Below the pieces are notes generated by a model. That model was not told where the DNA came from. It saw only the letters and a list, made by a program, of their open reading frames with translations, and ran no database searches. 64,000 bases of DNA from Novosphingobium sp. ERN07 (GTDB taxonomy: Bacteria; Pseudomonadota; Alphaproteobacteria; Sphingomonadales; Sphingomonadaceae), in assembly GCF_012641335.1 (NCBI RefSeq), contig NZ_JABAID010000010.1, positions 1 through 64,000 on the forward strand. Direction: 5' to 3'. Numbering within the stretch: the stretch's first letter is position 1; every line of letters starts with the position of its first letter. Below, piece by piece: positions 17,239-25,948 of the stretch. Made by a program: the position numbers and the translations under genes.

Positions 17239-18183
17239 ATGCGTCTGGCAACCTTGCGCGATGGCACAAAGGACGGGCGGCTGGTGGTGGTATCGCCCGA
17301 TGGCGCGGCTTGTGCGGCGGCGCCAGTTGGCACGATGCAGCAGGCTTTGGAGGATTGGATCGAAGTGGCGGGGCAGCTTGCCGCCATCGATACGTTTCCT
17401 GATGCACTCGATCCTGCGCAGATCATGGCCCCCTTGCCGCGCGCGTGGCAGTGGCTTGATGGCTCCGCCTTCCAGAGCCACGGCGATCTGATGGACGCGG
17501 TGCTGGGCATTACCAAGCCCAAGACTGACAAGCCGCTGATGTATCAGGGCACGTCAGACAAGTTCTATGGCCCGCGCGATGATGTGCGCTTCAACGATGA
17601 AACGCTGGGCATCGATTTCGAAGGCGAATTCGGCGTGATCGTCGATGCCGTGCCGATGGGCACGTCGGCGGCGGATGCGATGGCGCACATCCGTCTTGTC
17701 GTGCAGATCAACGACTGGTCGCTGCGCACGCTCGCCGGGCCGGAAATGAAGACCGGCTTCGGCTGGGTTCAGGCAAAGCCGCCCTGTGGGATGGCACCCT
17801 TTGCCGTCACCCCCGATGAACTGGGCGCAGACTGGCGCGATGGCCGGGTGTGCCTGAACCTCAATGTCGATTGGAACGGCCAGCGCTTTGGCGCGGCCAA
17901 TGGCGAACCGATGGGCTACGGCTTCCACGAACTCGTCGCCCACGCCGCGCGCACGCGCGATCTGGTGGCGGGCACGGTGATCGGTTCGGGCACTGTTTCA
18001 AACGCCAATTTCCGCGATGTGGGATCATCGTGCATTGCCGAACGGCGCGGGATCGAAGTGATCGATGAAGGCGCGGCGCGGACTGATTTCATGGCCTTTG
18101 GCGATACGGTGCGGATGGAAGCGGTGGACGCCGCTGGCCGCGCGCCCTTTGGTGCAATCGAACAGAAAGTGGTGAAGGCATGA
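17239..18183 (+). CDS. Fumarylacetoacetate hydrolase family protein
   Basis: 314-aa FAH-family enzyme, expected to use a divalent metal to hydrolyse a C-C bond in a 1,3-diketo acid or to hydrate/decarboxylate a ring-cleavage product. The C-terminal catalytic domain shows the metal-site segment DFEGEFGVIVD (acidic ligands), followed by QINDWSLR and GTVSNANF. The ATG at 17239 follows GGGAGAAG; the frame is open for another 1.5 kb upstream, but that lies antisense to the HisD-like gene. It is first in a plus-strand operon with a cupin and an SDR and its stop overlaps the cupin start (ATGA). Confidence 0.85.
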   Translation: MRLATLRDGTKDGRLVVVSPDGAACAAAPVGTMQQALEDWIEVAGQLAAIDTFPDALDPAQIMAPLPRAWQWLDGSAFQSHGDLMDAVLGITKPKTDKPLMYQGTSDKFYGPRDDVRFNDETLGIDFEGEFGVIVDAVPMGTSAADAMAHIRLVVQINDWSLRTLAGPEMKTGFGWVQAKPPCGMAPFAVTPDELGADWRDGRVCLNLNVDWNGQRFGAANGEPMGYGFHELVAHAARTRDLVAGTVIGSGTVSNANFRDVGSSCIAERRGIEVIDEGAARTDFMAFGDTVRMEAVDAAGRAPFGAIEQKVVKA

Positions 18184-18695
18184 CCAGCAGCGTTTCCGAA
18201 TCCGGGCTTCCCCTCGTCCAGCGCGTTGTGACCGGGCACGATGAAAATGGCCGCGCGCGCTTCAAATCCGAAGACCTCAGCCCCACGCGCCTGATCCCCA
18301 GCGGTGATGCAGCCATGCTCACCATGTGGACCACGGCCACGGTCCCGGCGGACAACAACGACGAGACTGACGGCCGCGAACGCGATGCAGGCCTCACGCT
18401 TAATGGCGGGTCGGTGATCCGCATCTGTGATATGCTGCCGCATCAGGAAAGCCCGATGCACCGCACCAATTCCATCGATTACGGCATCGTCCTCAAAGGC
18501 GAAATCGAGCTGGAACTGGAAGACGGCGTGAAAACCACCGTGCGCGAAGGCGGCGTGATCGTGCAGCGCGGCACCAACCACTTGTGGCGAAATACCGCCG
18601 ATGAAGTGTGCCGCATCGCCTTCATCCTTATCGAAGCGCCGGCCTATCTCCACAACGGGCAACCGCTGGCGGAAGACCGGCCAGAACATAAATGA
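18180..18695 (+). CDS. Cupin domain-containing protein
   Basis: 171-aa single-cupin protein. The core motif is HQESPMHRTNSIDYGIVLKGE, with possible metal ligands His and Asp, and the second motif is GGVIVQRGTNHLWRN with a His. It may be a metal-dependent isomerase, dioxygenase or a binding protein; sequence alone does not settle this. The start overlaps the FAH-gene stop by four bases and its stop overlaps the SDR start, so the three genes are tightly coupled. Confidence 0.8.
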   Translation: MTSSVSESGLPLVQRVVTGHDENGRARFKSEDLSPTRLIPSGDAAMLTMWTTATVPADNNDETDGRERDAGLTLNGGSVIRICDMLPHQESPMHRTNSIDYGIVLKGEIELELEDGVKTTVREGGVIVQRGTNHLWRNTADEVCRIAFILIEAPAYLHNGQPLAEDRPEHK

Positions 18696-19462
18696 GCACG
18701 CAAATGAGCGGCATGTTCGACCTGTCCGGCAAAGCGGCCATCGTTACCGGATCGACGCGCGGCATCGGGCGCGCCATTGCCGAAACGCTCATCGCGCAAG
18801 GCGCGCGCGTGGTCATTTCCAGCGAGGACGCAGGCGATACCGCGCGGGTCGCTGCCGAACTGGCAATGCCGGGATGCCCGTGCGACGTGACCGATGACTG
18901 CGCGCTGGCAAGGCTGGTCGATTTCGCCTGTGCCGAACTCGGCGGGCTGGACCTGCTGGTGTGCAACGCGGGGATCACCGGAAAGCCCGGACCCTTTGCC
19001 GATATCGACATGGACGATTACGCCCGCGTGATGGCGATCAACCTGCGCAGCCAGGTGGTGCTATGCAACCTTGCCTTGCCACACATCGCGGCGCGCGGGG
19101 GCGGGGCGGCGGTGCTGGTGGCCAGCCTTTCGGCCTTGCGCGGGAATGGGCGGATCAATGCCTATGCGCTGGCCAAGGCGGGCGTCGCGCAACTCGCCCG
19201 CAACCTTGCGGTGGAGTGGGGACCGCAGGGCGTGCGGGTGAATGCCGTGTCGCCCGGCTTCATCGCCACCGAACTTTCCAAACCGCTGTTGGACGATGCC
19301 AACTTCATGACGCGGCGCATGGCGATGACGCCGTTGCGACGGCCCGGCACCCCTGCCGAAGTGGCGGGCGCGGTGGCGTTTCTCGGCTCTGCCGCAGGGG
19401 CGTTCGTAACTGGCCATAACCTTGTGATTGATGGCGGCACGGTGATCACTGACGGCAGTTAG
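18692..19462 (+). CDS. SDR family oxidoreductase
   Basis: 256-aa classical SDR. TGSTRGIG is the cofactor loop, CNAGI the NNAG-equivalent, VASLSALRG carries the catalytic Ser, and YALAK the Tyr/Lys pair. It ends with TGHNLVIDGGT. It is the third gene of the FAH-cupin-SDR operon and uses the ATGA overlap with the cupin gene. A set of three 10-base repeats follows its stop codon. Confidence 0.87.
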   Translation: MSTQMSGMFDLSGKAAIVTGSTRGIGRAIAETLIAQGARVVISSEDAGDTARVAAELAMPGCPCDVTDDCALARLVDFACAELGGLDLLVCNAGITGKPGPFADIDMDDYARVMAINLRSQVVLCNLALPHIAARGGGAAVLVASLSALRGNGRINAYALAKAGVAQLARNLAVEWGPQGVRVNAVSPGFIATELSKPLLDDANFMTRRMAMTPLRRPGTPAEVAGAVAFLGSAAGAFVTGHNLVIDGGTVITDGS

Positions 19463-19489
19463 GTGCGCGTAGGTGCATCTAGGTGCACT
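19460..19489. repeat. Three tandem 10-base repeats (TAGGTGCNNN)
   Basis: Three units starting TAGGTGC lie head to tail from the SDR stop codon onward, differing only in the last three bases. Units two and three also form GTGCA/TGCAC symmetry. It could be an array of half-sites or a slippage product; no function is evident. Confidence 0.45.
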
Positions 19490-19514
19490 TCGGAAATGAC
19501 ACTCCGAACCACTC

Positions 19515-19538
19515 TTTTGTTCTAACATTGATACAAAT
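19515..19538 (+). promoter_or_regulatory. Weak copy of the AT-rich 24-bp operator
   Basis: TTTTG and CAAAT arms lie 14 bases apart, the same spacing as in the five stronger sites of the 30-53 kb region, but the inner ATAT boxes are poorly kept. It is 107 bases upstream of the methyltransferase whose paralogue at 33.7 kb also has a site. I rate it as a possible member of the same regulon. Confidence 0.4.
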
Positions 19539-19644
19539 CAAGTCACGACCGGTTGCACCGTGTCAGGTTCCGAATCGCCGGGGGAGTGCGGCCATCGCGC
19601 TTCTCGTCTGGTGATCAGAAACCCCATGCAACCGAGGAGGGCTT

Positions 19645-20874
19645 ATGAAAGACAGGCTACCGCCACCCTACACCGTATTGCAGCGACATCCGATGATGCC
19701 GCAGGCCAGCCACGACGAAGCGGCGCGGTTCAACTTCCTCACGCTGTTCAACCGCTATCTTTCCGCCGGGATCGGGCGCGGCAACCGGATCGCCTATGAA
19801 ACGCGGGTGCTGCCCGCGTTCAAGGTGATCCACGGGCGCGAGCCGGAAAACCGCGAAGAAATCCGCGTGGCGATGAATCAGGATCCGTTCCACCGCATGT
19901 GGTCGGCGCTGAAGCGCAATTCGATGGAAATGCGCCAGCAGAACGGCCGTCAGATCGTGCTGCGTCAGTTGGATGAACTCGACGCGAAGGCAAAGGCCTT
20001 CAACGACGCTTCGGGCCTGCTAGAACTGGACGCCAGCGTGGAACAGCCGATCTATGCGGCCTGCGTCGATATCCACTGCCAGCCCGGCGGATACCACGGC
20101 GGTGAGCGCGATGGCGACGTGACGGTCGGCGCGAACTATGACGTTGGCCTTTTCGCCACGACCGGCGGCGCGCTGGGCAGCCTCAACGATGGCGGCGGGC
20201 AGGCCGTTGTCGGCTGGGTCAAGGCCAATCGGCCTGACTGGCAGCCCAAACGCATTCTCGATGTGGGTTGCACGGTGGGCCACAATGCCGTGCCTTTTGC
20301 GCAAGGGTTTCCCGACGCGGAAGTGACCGCAATCGACACGGCGGCGGCATCGCTGCGCTATGGTGCGGCGCGTGCGGCAGGGCTTGGGGTGACCAACATC
20401 CGCTTCGTGCAGGCCAGCGGCGAGGATCTTTCGCGCTTTCCCGACGATCATTTCGACTGGGTGCAGACCACGATGTTCCTGCACGAACTTTCAGCTGAAT
20501 CGATGCCGAAGATTCTAGCCGAATGCCGCCGCGTGCTGAAACCCGGCGGCCTGCTGCTGCATGTCGAACAGCCGCAATATGGCCCGGACATGCAGCTCTA
20601 TGAACAGTTCATCCGCGATTGGGACGCCTACAACAACAACGAACCGTTCTGGTCGGCCATGCACGGCGTGGACCTGAAAGGCGTGATGGAAGCAGCCGGA
20701 TTCCCGATGGACCACCAATTTGTAACCGGTGTGCGAGCAGTTCCCGACAAAACCCTGTTCCCGGCATCGCCCGATGGGGAAGAGGAGGATTACGGACGCG
20801 CTGCCATCTGGAACGCCTACGGGGCCTGGAAGCCCACGGTAACCAGCGAAGCAGAAAAGGAGATTTCGGCATGA
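19645..20874 (+). CDS. SAM-dependent methyltransferase with long N-terminal domain
   Basis: 409-aa protein. The class I SAM domain starts near residue 203 with ILDVGCTVGHNA, followed by VTAIDTA, QASGEDLSRFP and the LHELS segment. The first 200 residues are a separate domain with a conserved DIHCQPGGYH stretch and GANYD, which could bind a metal or shape the substrate site. GAGGAGGG precedes the ATG. A paralogue of the same layout lies at 32513-33751, also followed by a coupled small protein. The methyl acceptor is unknown. Its stop overlaps the next start (ATGA). Confidence 0.85.
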   Translation: MKDRLPPPYTVLQRHPMMPQASHDEAARFNFLTLFNRYLSAGIGRGNRIAYETRVLPAFKVIHGREPENREEIRVAMNQDPFHRMWSALKRNSMEMRQQNGRQIVLRQLDELDAKAKAFNDASGLLELDASVEQPIYAACVDIHCQPGGYHGGERDGDVTVGANYDVGLFATTGGALGSLNDGGGQAVVGWVKANRPDWQPKRILDVGCTVGHNAVPFAQGFPDAEVTAIDTAAASLRYGAARAAGLGVTNIRFVQASGEDLSRFPDDHFDWVQTTMFLHELSAESMPKILAECRRVLKPGGLLLHVEQPQYGPDMQLYEQFIRDWDAYNNNEPFWSAMHGVDLKGVMEAAGFPMDHQFVTGVRAVPDKTLFPASPDGEEEDYGRAAIWNAYGAWKPTVTSEAEKEISA

Positions 20875-21230
20875 CGCAGGAAATCGACTGGATCGCGCGT
20901 TCGGGCGCTCGCGCCAAGGGCGGACGGCCAGCCTTCTTTGATGAGATGGCGGTCGACCGGCTCTATTCGCTGGCGTTGTCGCTGACGGCCGAACTGGCCG
21001 CGACGCGGGAACGCCTTGATACTGTTGAACGGTTGCTGGAATCGCAAGGCTCCATCAGCCGGGATGCCATCGAAAACTTCAGGCCGGATATGGACGCCGG
21101 CGAGGAACGAGGCATCGCCATGAGGGCATACATTGCCCGCGTCATGCGCGGCTTCCAGCAGGAAGTCGAGGCCATGGAGAATCCCGATCCGCCGGTCACC
21201 GACTGGGTGGAGCGGCTTTCGAAAGGCTGA
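20871..21230 (+). CDS. Small helical protein coupled to the methyltransferase (119 aa)
   Basis: 119-aa soluble, charged, mostly helical protein; ELAATRERLDTVERLLESQG looks coiled-coil. It is clearly related to the product of 32154-32516: both have a basic RP(A/Y)F segment, then a helix with ERL or DTLERLL and an acidic C-terminal helix. Both are translationally coupled to the same kind of methyltransferase, so it is probably a partner subunit or regulator of that enzyme (inference). No known domain is recognised. ATG 20871 overlaps the preceding stop. Confidence 0.75.
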   Translation: MTQEIDWIARSGARAKGGRPAFFDEMAVDRLYSLALSLTAELAATRERLDTVERLLESQGSISRDAIENFRPDMDAGEERGIAMRAYIARVMRGFQQEVEAMENPDPPVTDWVERLSKG

Positions 21231-21275
21231 CACGCAGTGGCTTAGTGGCGGCTTCCGCATTAAAGGGGAAAGTCG

Positions 21276-21953
21276 TTGATCGAAGAAGTGCTGGTACTGC
21301 GCTGGGTCCACATCATCGCAATGGTCTATTGGCTGGGCGGTGAATGGGGTGTCTTCCAGACAAGCTTTAACGTCATCAATCGCAAGCTCTCGATGGACGA
21401 GCGCAGGCGGCATATGGAAACCGCCTATCGCATCGACATTCTGGCGCGTACCGGCATCATTACGCTGCTGCCGCTGGGGCTGCACATGGGCAATATCTAC
21501 GGATTGCAGCCCTATGGCGGCGGATACCTGACGGCGATGTGGATCTTCGTGGCGGGTTGGCTGGCGCTGTGCTGGTCGGCCTTCATCTTCCGCGAAACCG
21601 ACCGTGGCGTGATGCTGACCAAGATCGACGAGAAGATCCGCTGGGTATTGATCCCGACGATCTTCGTGGTCGGCATTTCTTCGCTGCTGGGCCACGGGCC
21701 GCTTGAAGCAGGCGAAGGATCGCGCTGGTATGCCACCAAGCTGACGCTCTATGGCTTCACGCTGTGCATCGGCCTTGGCCTGCGCTGGATCATGCGCCTG
21801 TGGACGGTGCGTTTCCGCCGTCTGGCCGAAGGTCCGAACCCGGTAGAAGAAGCCGCGCTGGAACGTGAATTCCTCTATGGCCGCCTGATGGCCTATGTTT
21901 ACTGGATCACGATTTCGGGCATCTGCTTCCTCGGAACGGTCAAGCCTTTCTGA
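21276..21953 (+). CDS. Integral membrane protein with YWLGG motif
   Basis: 225-aa protein with about six hydrophobic segments. The first contains WVHIIAMVYWLGGEWGVF, matching LLIPIYWLGGDLGAF in the paralogue at 38159-38821. The histidine and acidic residues in the first segment could be heme or metal ligands, as in the copper-resistance/DUF2269-like membrane families, but I cannot confirm that. The start is TTG 21276 with AAGGGGAA just upstream. It closes the methyltransferase operon and is followed by a terminator. Confidence 0.75.
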   Translation: MIEEVLVLRWVHIIAMVYWLGGEWGVFQTSFNVINRKLSMDERRRHMETAYRIDILARTGIITLLPLGLHMGNIYGLQPYGGGYLTAMWIFVAGWLALCWSAFIFRETDRGVMLTKIDEKIRWVLIPTIFVVGISSLLGHGPLEAGEGSRWYATKLTLYGFTLCIGLGLRWIMRLWTVRFRRLAEGPNPVEEAALEREFLYGRLMAYVYWITISGICFLGTVKPF

Positions 21954-21976
21954 TTTGAGTGGTTTGATGCAGGAAC

Positions 21977-22007
21977 AAGGGGGCGGTCCGGTTGGGCCGC
22001 CCTTTTT
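21977..22007. terminator. Rho-independent terminator between convergent genes
   Basis: GGGCGGTCC pairs with GGGCCGCCC around a GGTT loop and is followed by five T residues. It ends the plus-strand membrane-protein operon and lies 11 bases from the stop of the converging MBL gene, so it may serve both. Confidence 0.85.
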
Positions 22008-22017
22008 GCATTGGGCT

Positions 22018-22887
22018 TCAGGGGAGTTGGCTGTCCAGCAGCGCGCCGTATTTGTGGGATAGCGCAGCGCAGGCTCCGGGTGAGGCGAAGGCGTCGGCCT
22101 TTCCTTCCAGTGCGGCGGTCAGGCGGTCGTCCGCACCAGAGTGTTCGGGGTGGCCGGTCAGCAGGATATCGCAAGGGGCGGTATCGAGCCTTGCCAGCGT
22201 GCCGCGCATTCCGGCCACCAGCGCGGGGTTGGCGCGATAGGTATAGCTGCCGGTGGCCAGCGGATTGAGGCTCGCGGCGAAAAAGACCGTGCGGCAACGC
22301 CCAGCATCGCAGCTTTGCCATGAATAGCCCATGCTGCCCGGCGTATGTCCCGGCATGGCGTGGGCGATGATGGTGGTGGTGCCCATGCGGATGCGTTGCC
22401 CGTCGCTCAGTTCGCGCACCTTCGCTTGGCGCGGATAGGCGATGAGGGAGGAGCTTTGAGGATCATCTGCGCCACTTATGCCCCGGCGCATGGCGGCGGC
22501 GGTCCAGCGTGAGGCGCCGACGCGCGCGCCACTGGCACGGACCAAAGCGGCCGCGCCTCCTGCATGATCGTAATGCGCTTCGGTGACGAGGATCAGGCGG
22601 ACCTTGCGCAGGTCAAGCCATAGCGCTGCGAAGTGGGCGGTTGTGGTGGCGAAGCTTTCCGGCAGGCCTGCGTCGATCAGCACCAGTCCTGCGCCAGTGT
22701 CGATCACGGCCTGCCGGATGCGGCGCGTGCCGATGTACCATGTGTTGTCTGATACCTGTGCAGGGCCTTGCGGCTGAAGCCAGCGGGGGGCATCCGTGCC
22801 TGTGATCGGACGGGTCAGCGGGTCGTCCCCTTCACTGGCCCCCAGAAGGAGGCCAGCGGCAAGCACGAGGCCTATTCCCCGGATCAA
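22018..22887 (-). CDS. Subclass B3-like metallo-beta-lactamase fold hydrolase
   Basis: 289-aa secreted-type MBL protein. A hydrophobic signal (LVLAAGLLLGASE) starts the chain. The metal motif reads EAHYDHAGG, so Glu replaces the first His of HxHxDH; MPGHTPGSMGY and LLTGHPEHSG supply later His ligands. Glu at that place is known in the B3-E group of lactamases, including sphingomonad members as I recall, so beta-lactamase activity is possible; hydrolysis of a lactone or thioester in the pathway is the alternative. The start is TTG 22887, overlapping the DUF1838 stop (TTGA). It is last in an 11-gene minus-strand set. Confidence 0.78.
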   Translation of the reverse strand: MIRGIGLVLAAGLLLGASEGDDPLTRPITGTDAPRWLQPQGPAQVSDNTWYIGTRRIRQAVIDTGAGLVLIDAGLPESFATTTAHFAALWLDLRKVRLILVTEAHYDHAGGAAALVRASGARVGASRWTAAAMRRGISGADDPQSSSLIAYPRQAKVRELSDGQRIRMGTTTIIAHAMPGHTPGSMGYSWQSCDAGRCRTVFFAASLNPLATGSYTYRANPALVAGMRGTLARLDTAPCDILLTGHPEHSGADDRLTAALEGKADAFASPGACAALSHKYGALLDSQLP

Positions 22888-23795
22888 TTGCGGTATTCTT
22901 CCTGTTTCAGCGTCAGCAGCTTCGCAGGATCGCGTGCGCCTTCGGGGTTTACGCGGGCGAGCATGGCCACCCAGTCCTTTGGCATAGCGGCATAGCTGGT
23001 TTCCTTGCGGCCAACGCTGCGCAGGCATTGCGTGCCCATGCCGGCAGGCATCTTCCACCAGCGGGCGTAGTCGGAAAGGTCGGTGCCATATCCCGTGGCG
23101 CTGGCACAGTGGACGCGCGGGTCGAGCGCTTCCTTGGCGGGGCTGGTGATCATCGTCATGTCATTCAGGCGGCGCGCAGGCAGGCCCGGTGTTTCGGTGT
23201 CTGCGGCGGTGTGCTGCTGGAAGGTGATCTGATCGCCCATGTGATAGAACAGTTCGGGCACGTGTTCGGCCTTGAAGGTGGTGTTGCCGATCTTGCCGTC
23301 GAAGATTAGGTCGTTTGCGGCACTGTAGCGCACCGTGGTTGGTCCGACCGGCACAAACGGAACGTCCACCATCTCGCCGGTCAGTGGATTGCGGAGTTGA
23401 TCCGAGCGCTCGCTGGTGCCCGGCGCCGTGCGGAAGCCGAGTTCGTAGGAGGTCAGTTCCATGCTGCCGTCGGCCAGCGGATTGACCTTCATCACTGCGC
23501 CGAAGACAAGTTCGCACAGCGGGGTCAGCTTCGCCCCCTGCTGCGCATAGTTGCGGCCGCGGAACCACCAGTAGACGATGCCCGGATCGGTGCGCAGGCG
23601 CATACGCCGGATCATAGCGACGCGGGCTGCGGGGTCTGTGGGTATGCCTTCCTCGCGGGCGAGTTCTGCAGCAAAGGCAGGGGATGCGCCCAGCAGGCTG
23701 GACCCTGCGATGGCCGCGCCGGTCAGGCCTGCCCCTGTCAACATTGTGCGGCGGCTGAGCAGGAAGTTCTCGTCGCTGGTGTCGAAATCGGTCAT
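22884..23795 (-). CDS. DUF1838 family protein with Tat signal
   Basis: 303-aa protein. Near the N-terminus the SRRTMLTGAGLTGAAIAG segment is a twin-arginine signal, with cleavage near PAFAAE, so it is exported folded to the periplasm. The remainder fits the DUF1838 family: WWFRGRNYAQ, YELGFRTAPG and WKMPAGMGT. The function of that family is unknown; export by Tat hints at a cofactor or an assembled complex. It is coupled by overlap to the MBL gene and lies 27 bases after the CoA-transferase stop. Confidence 0.82.
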   Translation of the reverse strand: MTDFDTSDENFLLSRRTMLTGAGLTGAAIAGSSLLGASPAFAAELAREEGIPTDPAARVAMIRRMRLRTDPGIVYWWFRGRNYAQQGAKLTPLCELVFGAVMKVNPLADGSMELTSYELGFRTAPGTSERSDQLRNPLTGEMVDVPFVPVGPTTVRYSAANDLIFDGKIGNTTFKAEHVPELFYHMGDQITFQQHTAADTETPGLPARRLNDMTMITSPAKEALDPRVHCASATGYGTDLSDYARWWKMPAGMGTQCLRSVGRKETSYAAMPKDWVAMLARVNPEGARDPAKLLTLKQEEYRN

Positions 23796-23822
23796 CGGCT
23801 TATCCCCACGTTTTCTATTGTA

Positions 23823-25031
23823 TCAGGCCGTCTCCACCGCGCCCTGTCCGATAAGATCGGCAATGCGTTCAGCGGGATAGCCCAGTTTTTGCAGGATGGC
23901 GTGCGCGTCTGCACCCGGCTTGGGCAGAGTGACCGGAGCGCCGGGCCGCTTGCCACCCATTTCCAGCGGAATGGTCGGCAGGCGGGTTTCCTTGCCATTG
24001 TCGAGGGTTACGTCTTCCAGCCCGCCTTCCGCCAGTTGCGGATCGTCGAACATGTCTTCGGGGCGGCCGATAGGGGCAAAGGGCAGGCCGGTGCCTTCAA
24101 GCTTTGCCACGATCTGATCGCGGGTCATCGTGGCCATCAGCGCGCGGACTTGCGGCATGATGCGGTCACGCGCCAGAACGCGGGCGTTATTGGTGCGCAG
24201 GTTTTCTTCGGCCCAGAGGTCATCAAGGCCGAACAGCGCGCAGAACTTTTCCCACAAGGTGTCGCTGACCACGCCGATGAAGACCGGTTCGTCCGCCGTT
24301 TCGAACACATCGTAGATGGCCCATGCGGAAATGCGCGCGGGCATCGGGGCAGCGGCTTTGCCGGTGACGGCGAACTGCGCCATGTGCTGCCCGACAAGGT
24401 AGATCGTGGTTTCGAACAGGCTGGCGACGACCTTCTGGCCCTTGCCGGTGCGGTGGCGTTCCTGCAGCGCGGCAAGGATGCCGATCACGCCGAACATGCC
24501 GCCGGTCACGTCAACCACGCTGGAGCCTGCGCGCAAGGGGCGACCCGGCGGGCCGGTCATATAGGCAAGGCCGCCCATCATCTGCGCCACTTCATCCAGT
24601 GCGGTGCGCTGTTCGTAAGGGCCGGGGAGGAAGCCCTTTTCCGAGCAGTAGACGAGGCCGGGGTTCGCGTCCGACAGCGTTTCATACGAAAGGCCGAGCC
24701 GGTCGAGCGCGCCGGGGCGGAAGTTTTCGACCAACACATCGGCGCTGGCGGCCAGATCGCGGGCGACGGCAAGACCTTCTGCCGATTTCAGATCGAGGCA
24801 GATCGATTGTTTGCCGCGATTGTACATCGGGAAATAGCCGGAGCCGGAACCCAGCAGGCGGCGCGTGGAATCGCCGCCGATGGGTTCGACGCGGATCACT
24901 TCGGCACCAAGGCCTGCAAGGATGTGGCCCACGGTCGGTCCCATGACCATGTGGGTAAATTCGATCACGCGGATGCCAGCGAGCGGAGTGGGGCCGTTGT
25001 TCTGGGCCTCGCGCTGTTCCAAAGAGGTCAA
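23823..25031 (-). CDS. CaiB/BaiF family (type III) CoA-transferase
   Basis: 402-aa family III CoA-transferase, expected to move CoA from a donor such as succinyl-CoA to a pathway carboxylate. The N-terminal GIRVIEFTHMVMGP, the NRGKQSICLDLKS stretch and VLVENFRPGALDRLGL are family hallmarks. The catalytic Asp is probably the one in ALDEVAQMMGG. The start is TTG 25031 with AAGGA seven bases upstream, overlapping the lyase stop (TTGA). It sits between the lyase and DUF1838 genes and probably activates the acid that the lyase then splits (inference). Confidence 0.88.
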   Translation of the reverse strand: MTSLEQREAQNNGPTPLAGIRVIEFTHMVMGPTVGHILAGLGAEVIRVEPIGGDSTRRLLGSGSGYFPMYNRGKQSICLDLKSAEGLAVARDLAASADVLVENFRPGALDRLGLSYETLSDANPGLVYCSEKGFLPGPYEQRTALDEVAQMMGGLAYMTGPPGRPLRAGSSVVDVTGGMFGVIGILAALQERHRTGKGQKVVASLFETTIYLVGQHMAQFAVTGKAAAPMPARISAWAIYDVFETADEPVFIGVVSDTLWEKFCALFGLDDLWAEENLRTNNARVLARDRIMPQVRALMATMTRDQIVAKLEGTGLPFAPIGRPEDMFDDPQLAEGGLEDVTLDNGKETRLPTIPLEMGGKRPGAPVTLPKPGADAHAILQKLGYPAERIADLIGQGAVETA

Positions 25032-25948
25032 CGGGCAATCCTTTCAGCGTAATCCATCATCGGGCCTGCATCGGGAGTGAAGCCGTAGAGCGGCTCTCCC
25101 GGCAGGGCTTCGACAAGGATTGACCGCACGGCGAGCAGCTTTTCGAGATCGATGCCGGTTTTGAGGCCCATCGCATTGAGCATGAGCACGAGGTCTTCGG
25201 TGACGAGATTGCCCGAAGCGCCCGGCGCATAAGGGCAGCCGCCAAGGCCCCCCAGCGAGGAATCGAGCGTGGTGATGCCCTCTTCCAGCCCGGCCAGCGC
25301 ATTGGCGAGGCCGAGGCCGCGCGTGTTGTGCAGATGCAGCGTGGTCAGCTTGTCCGCGCCGACAGCGGCCTTGACCTTGCGCACAAGGCGACGGACTTGC
25401 GCCGGGTCGGCATAGCCGGTGGTATCGGACAGGCTGAATTCCAGCGCGCCCGCTTCTGCCGAGGCGACGGCGAGGCGGACCACCGCGTCTTCGGAAACCG
25501 CGCCTTCGATAGTGCAGCCGAACGCGGTGGAAAGGCCCACGGCAAAATGCGCGCCGGCTTCACGCGCGATGCGGGCGACTTCGGCAATCTCGGCCAACAT
25601 GGCGGGATGGTCCTTGCGGACGTTGCGCAGCGAATGGGTTTCGGACATCGAAAACGGGATGGACAGGCCATGCACGCCTGCCTCAACCGCGCGGGCCGCA
25701 CCCTTGGCGTTGGGGACGAGCGCGACGACATTCAGGCCGGGCAGGGTGCGGGCAAAGGCGACGAGTTCCGCGGTGTCGGCCATTTGCGGCAGGAGGCTGG
25801 ATGGCACGAAGCTGCCCACTTCGATTTCACGCACGCCGGCGGCGGCTTCGGCGGCGATCCATGCCTTCTTGGCCTCGGTCGGCATGATCGCCTTGATCGA
25901 TTGCAGCCCGTCGCGGGGGCCGACTTCGGATACGAGAATTTCGGTCAT
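25028..25948 (-). CDS. Hydroxymethylglutaryl-CoA lyase family protein
   Basis: 306-aa TIM-barrel lyase of the HMG-CoA lyase group. SEVGPRDGLQS is the N-terminal active-site motif, LHLHNTRGLG provides the metal-binding HxH, and GGCPYAPGASGN is the family signature with the active-site Cys. It would cleave a 3-hydroxy-acyl-CoA to acetyl-CoA (or a homologue) and a keto acid. With a LeuCD-like hydratase upstream and a CoA-transferase downstream, citramalyl-CoA or HMG-CoA-like substrates fit (inference). It overlaps LeuD-like and CoA-transferase genes by four bases each. Confidence 0.88.
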   Translation of the reverse strand: MTEILVSEVGPRDGLQSIKAIMPTEAKKAWIAAEAAAGVREIEVGSFVPSSLLPQMADTAELVAFARTLPGLNVVALVPNAKGAARAVEAGVHGLSIPFSMSETHSLRNVRKDHPAMLAEIAEVARIAREAGAHFAVGLSTAFGCTIEGAVSEDAVVRLAVASAEAGALEFSLSDTTGYADPAQVRRLVRKVKAAVGADKLTTLHLHNTRGLGLANALAGLEEGITTLDSSLGGLGGCPYAPGASGNLVTEDLVLMLNAMGLKTGIDLEKLLAVRSILVEALPGEPLYGFTPDAGPMMDYAERIAR

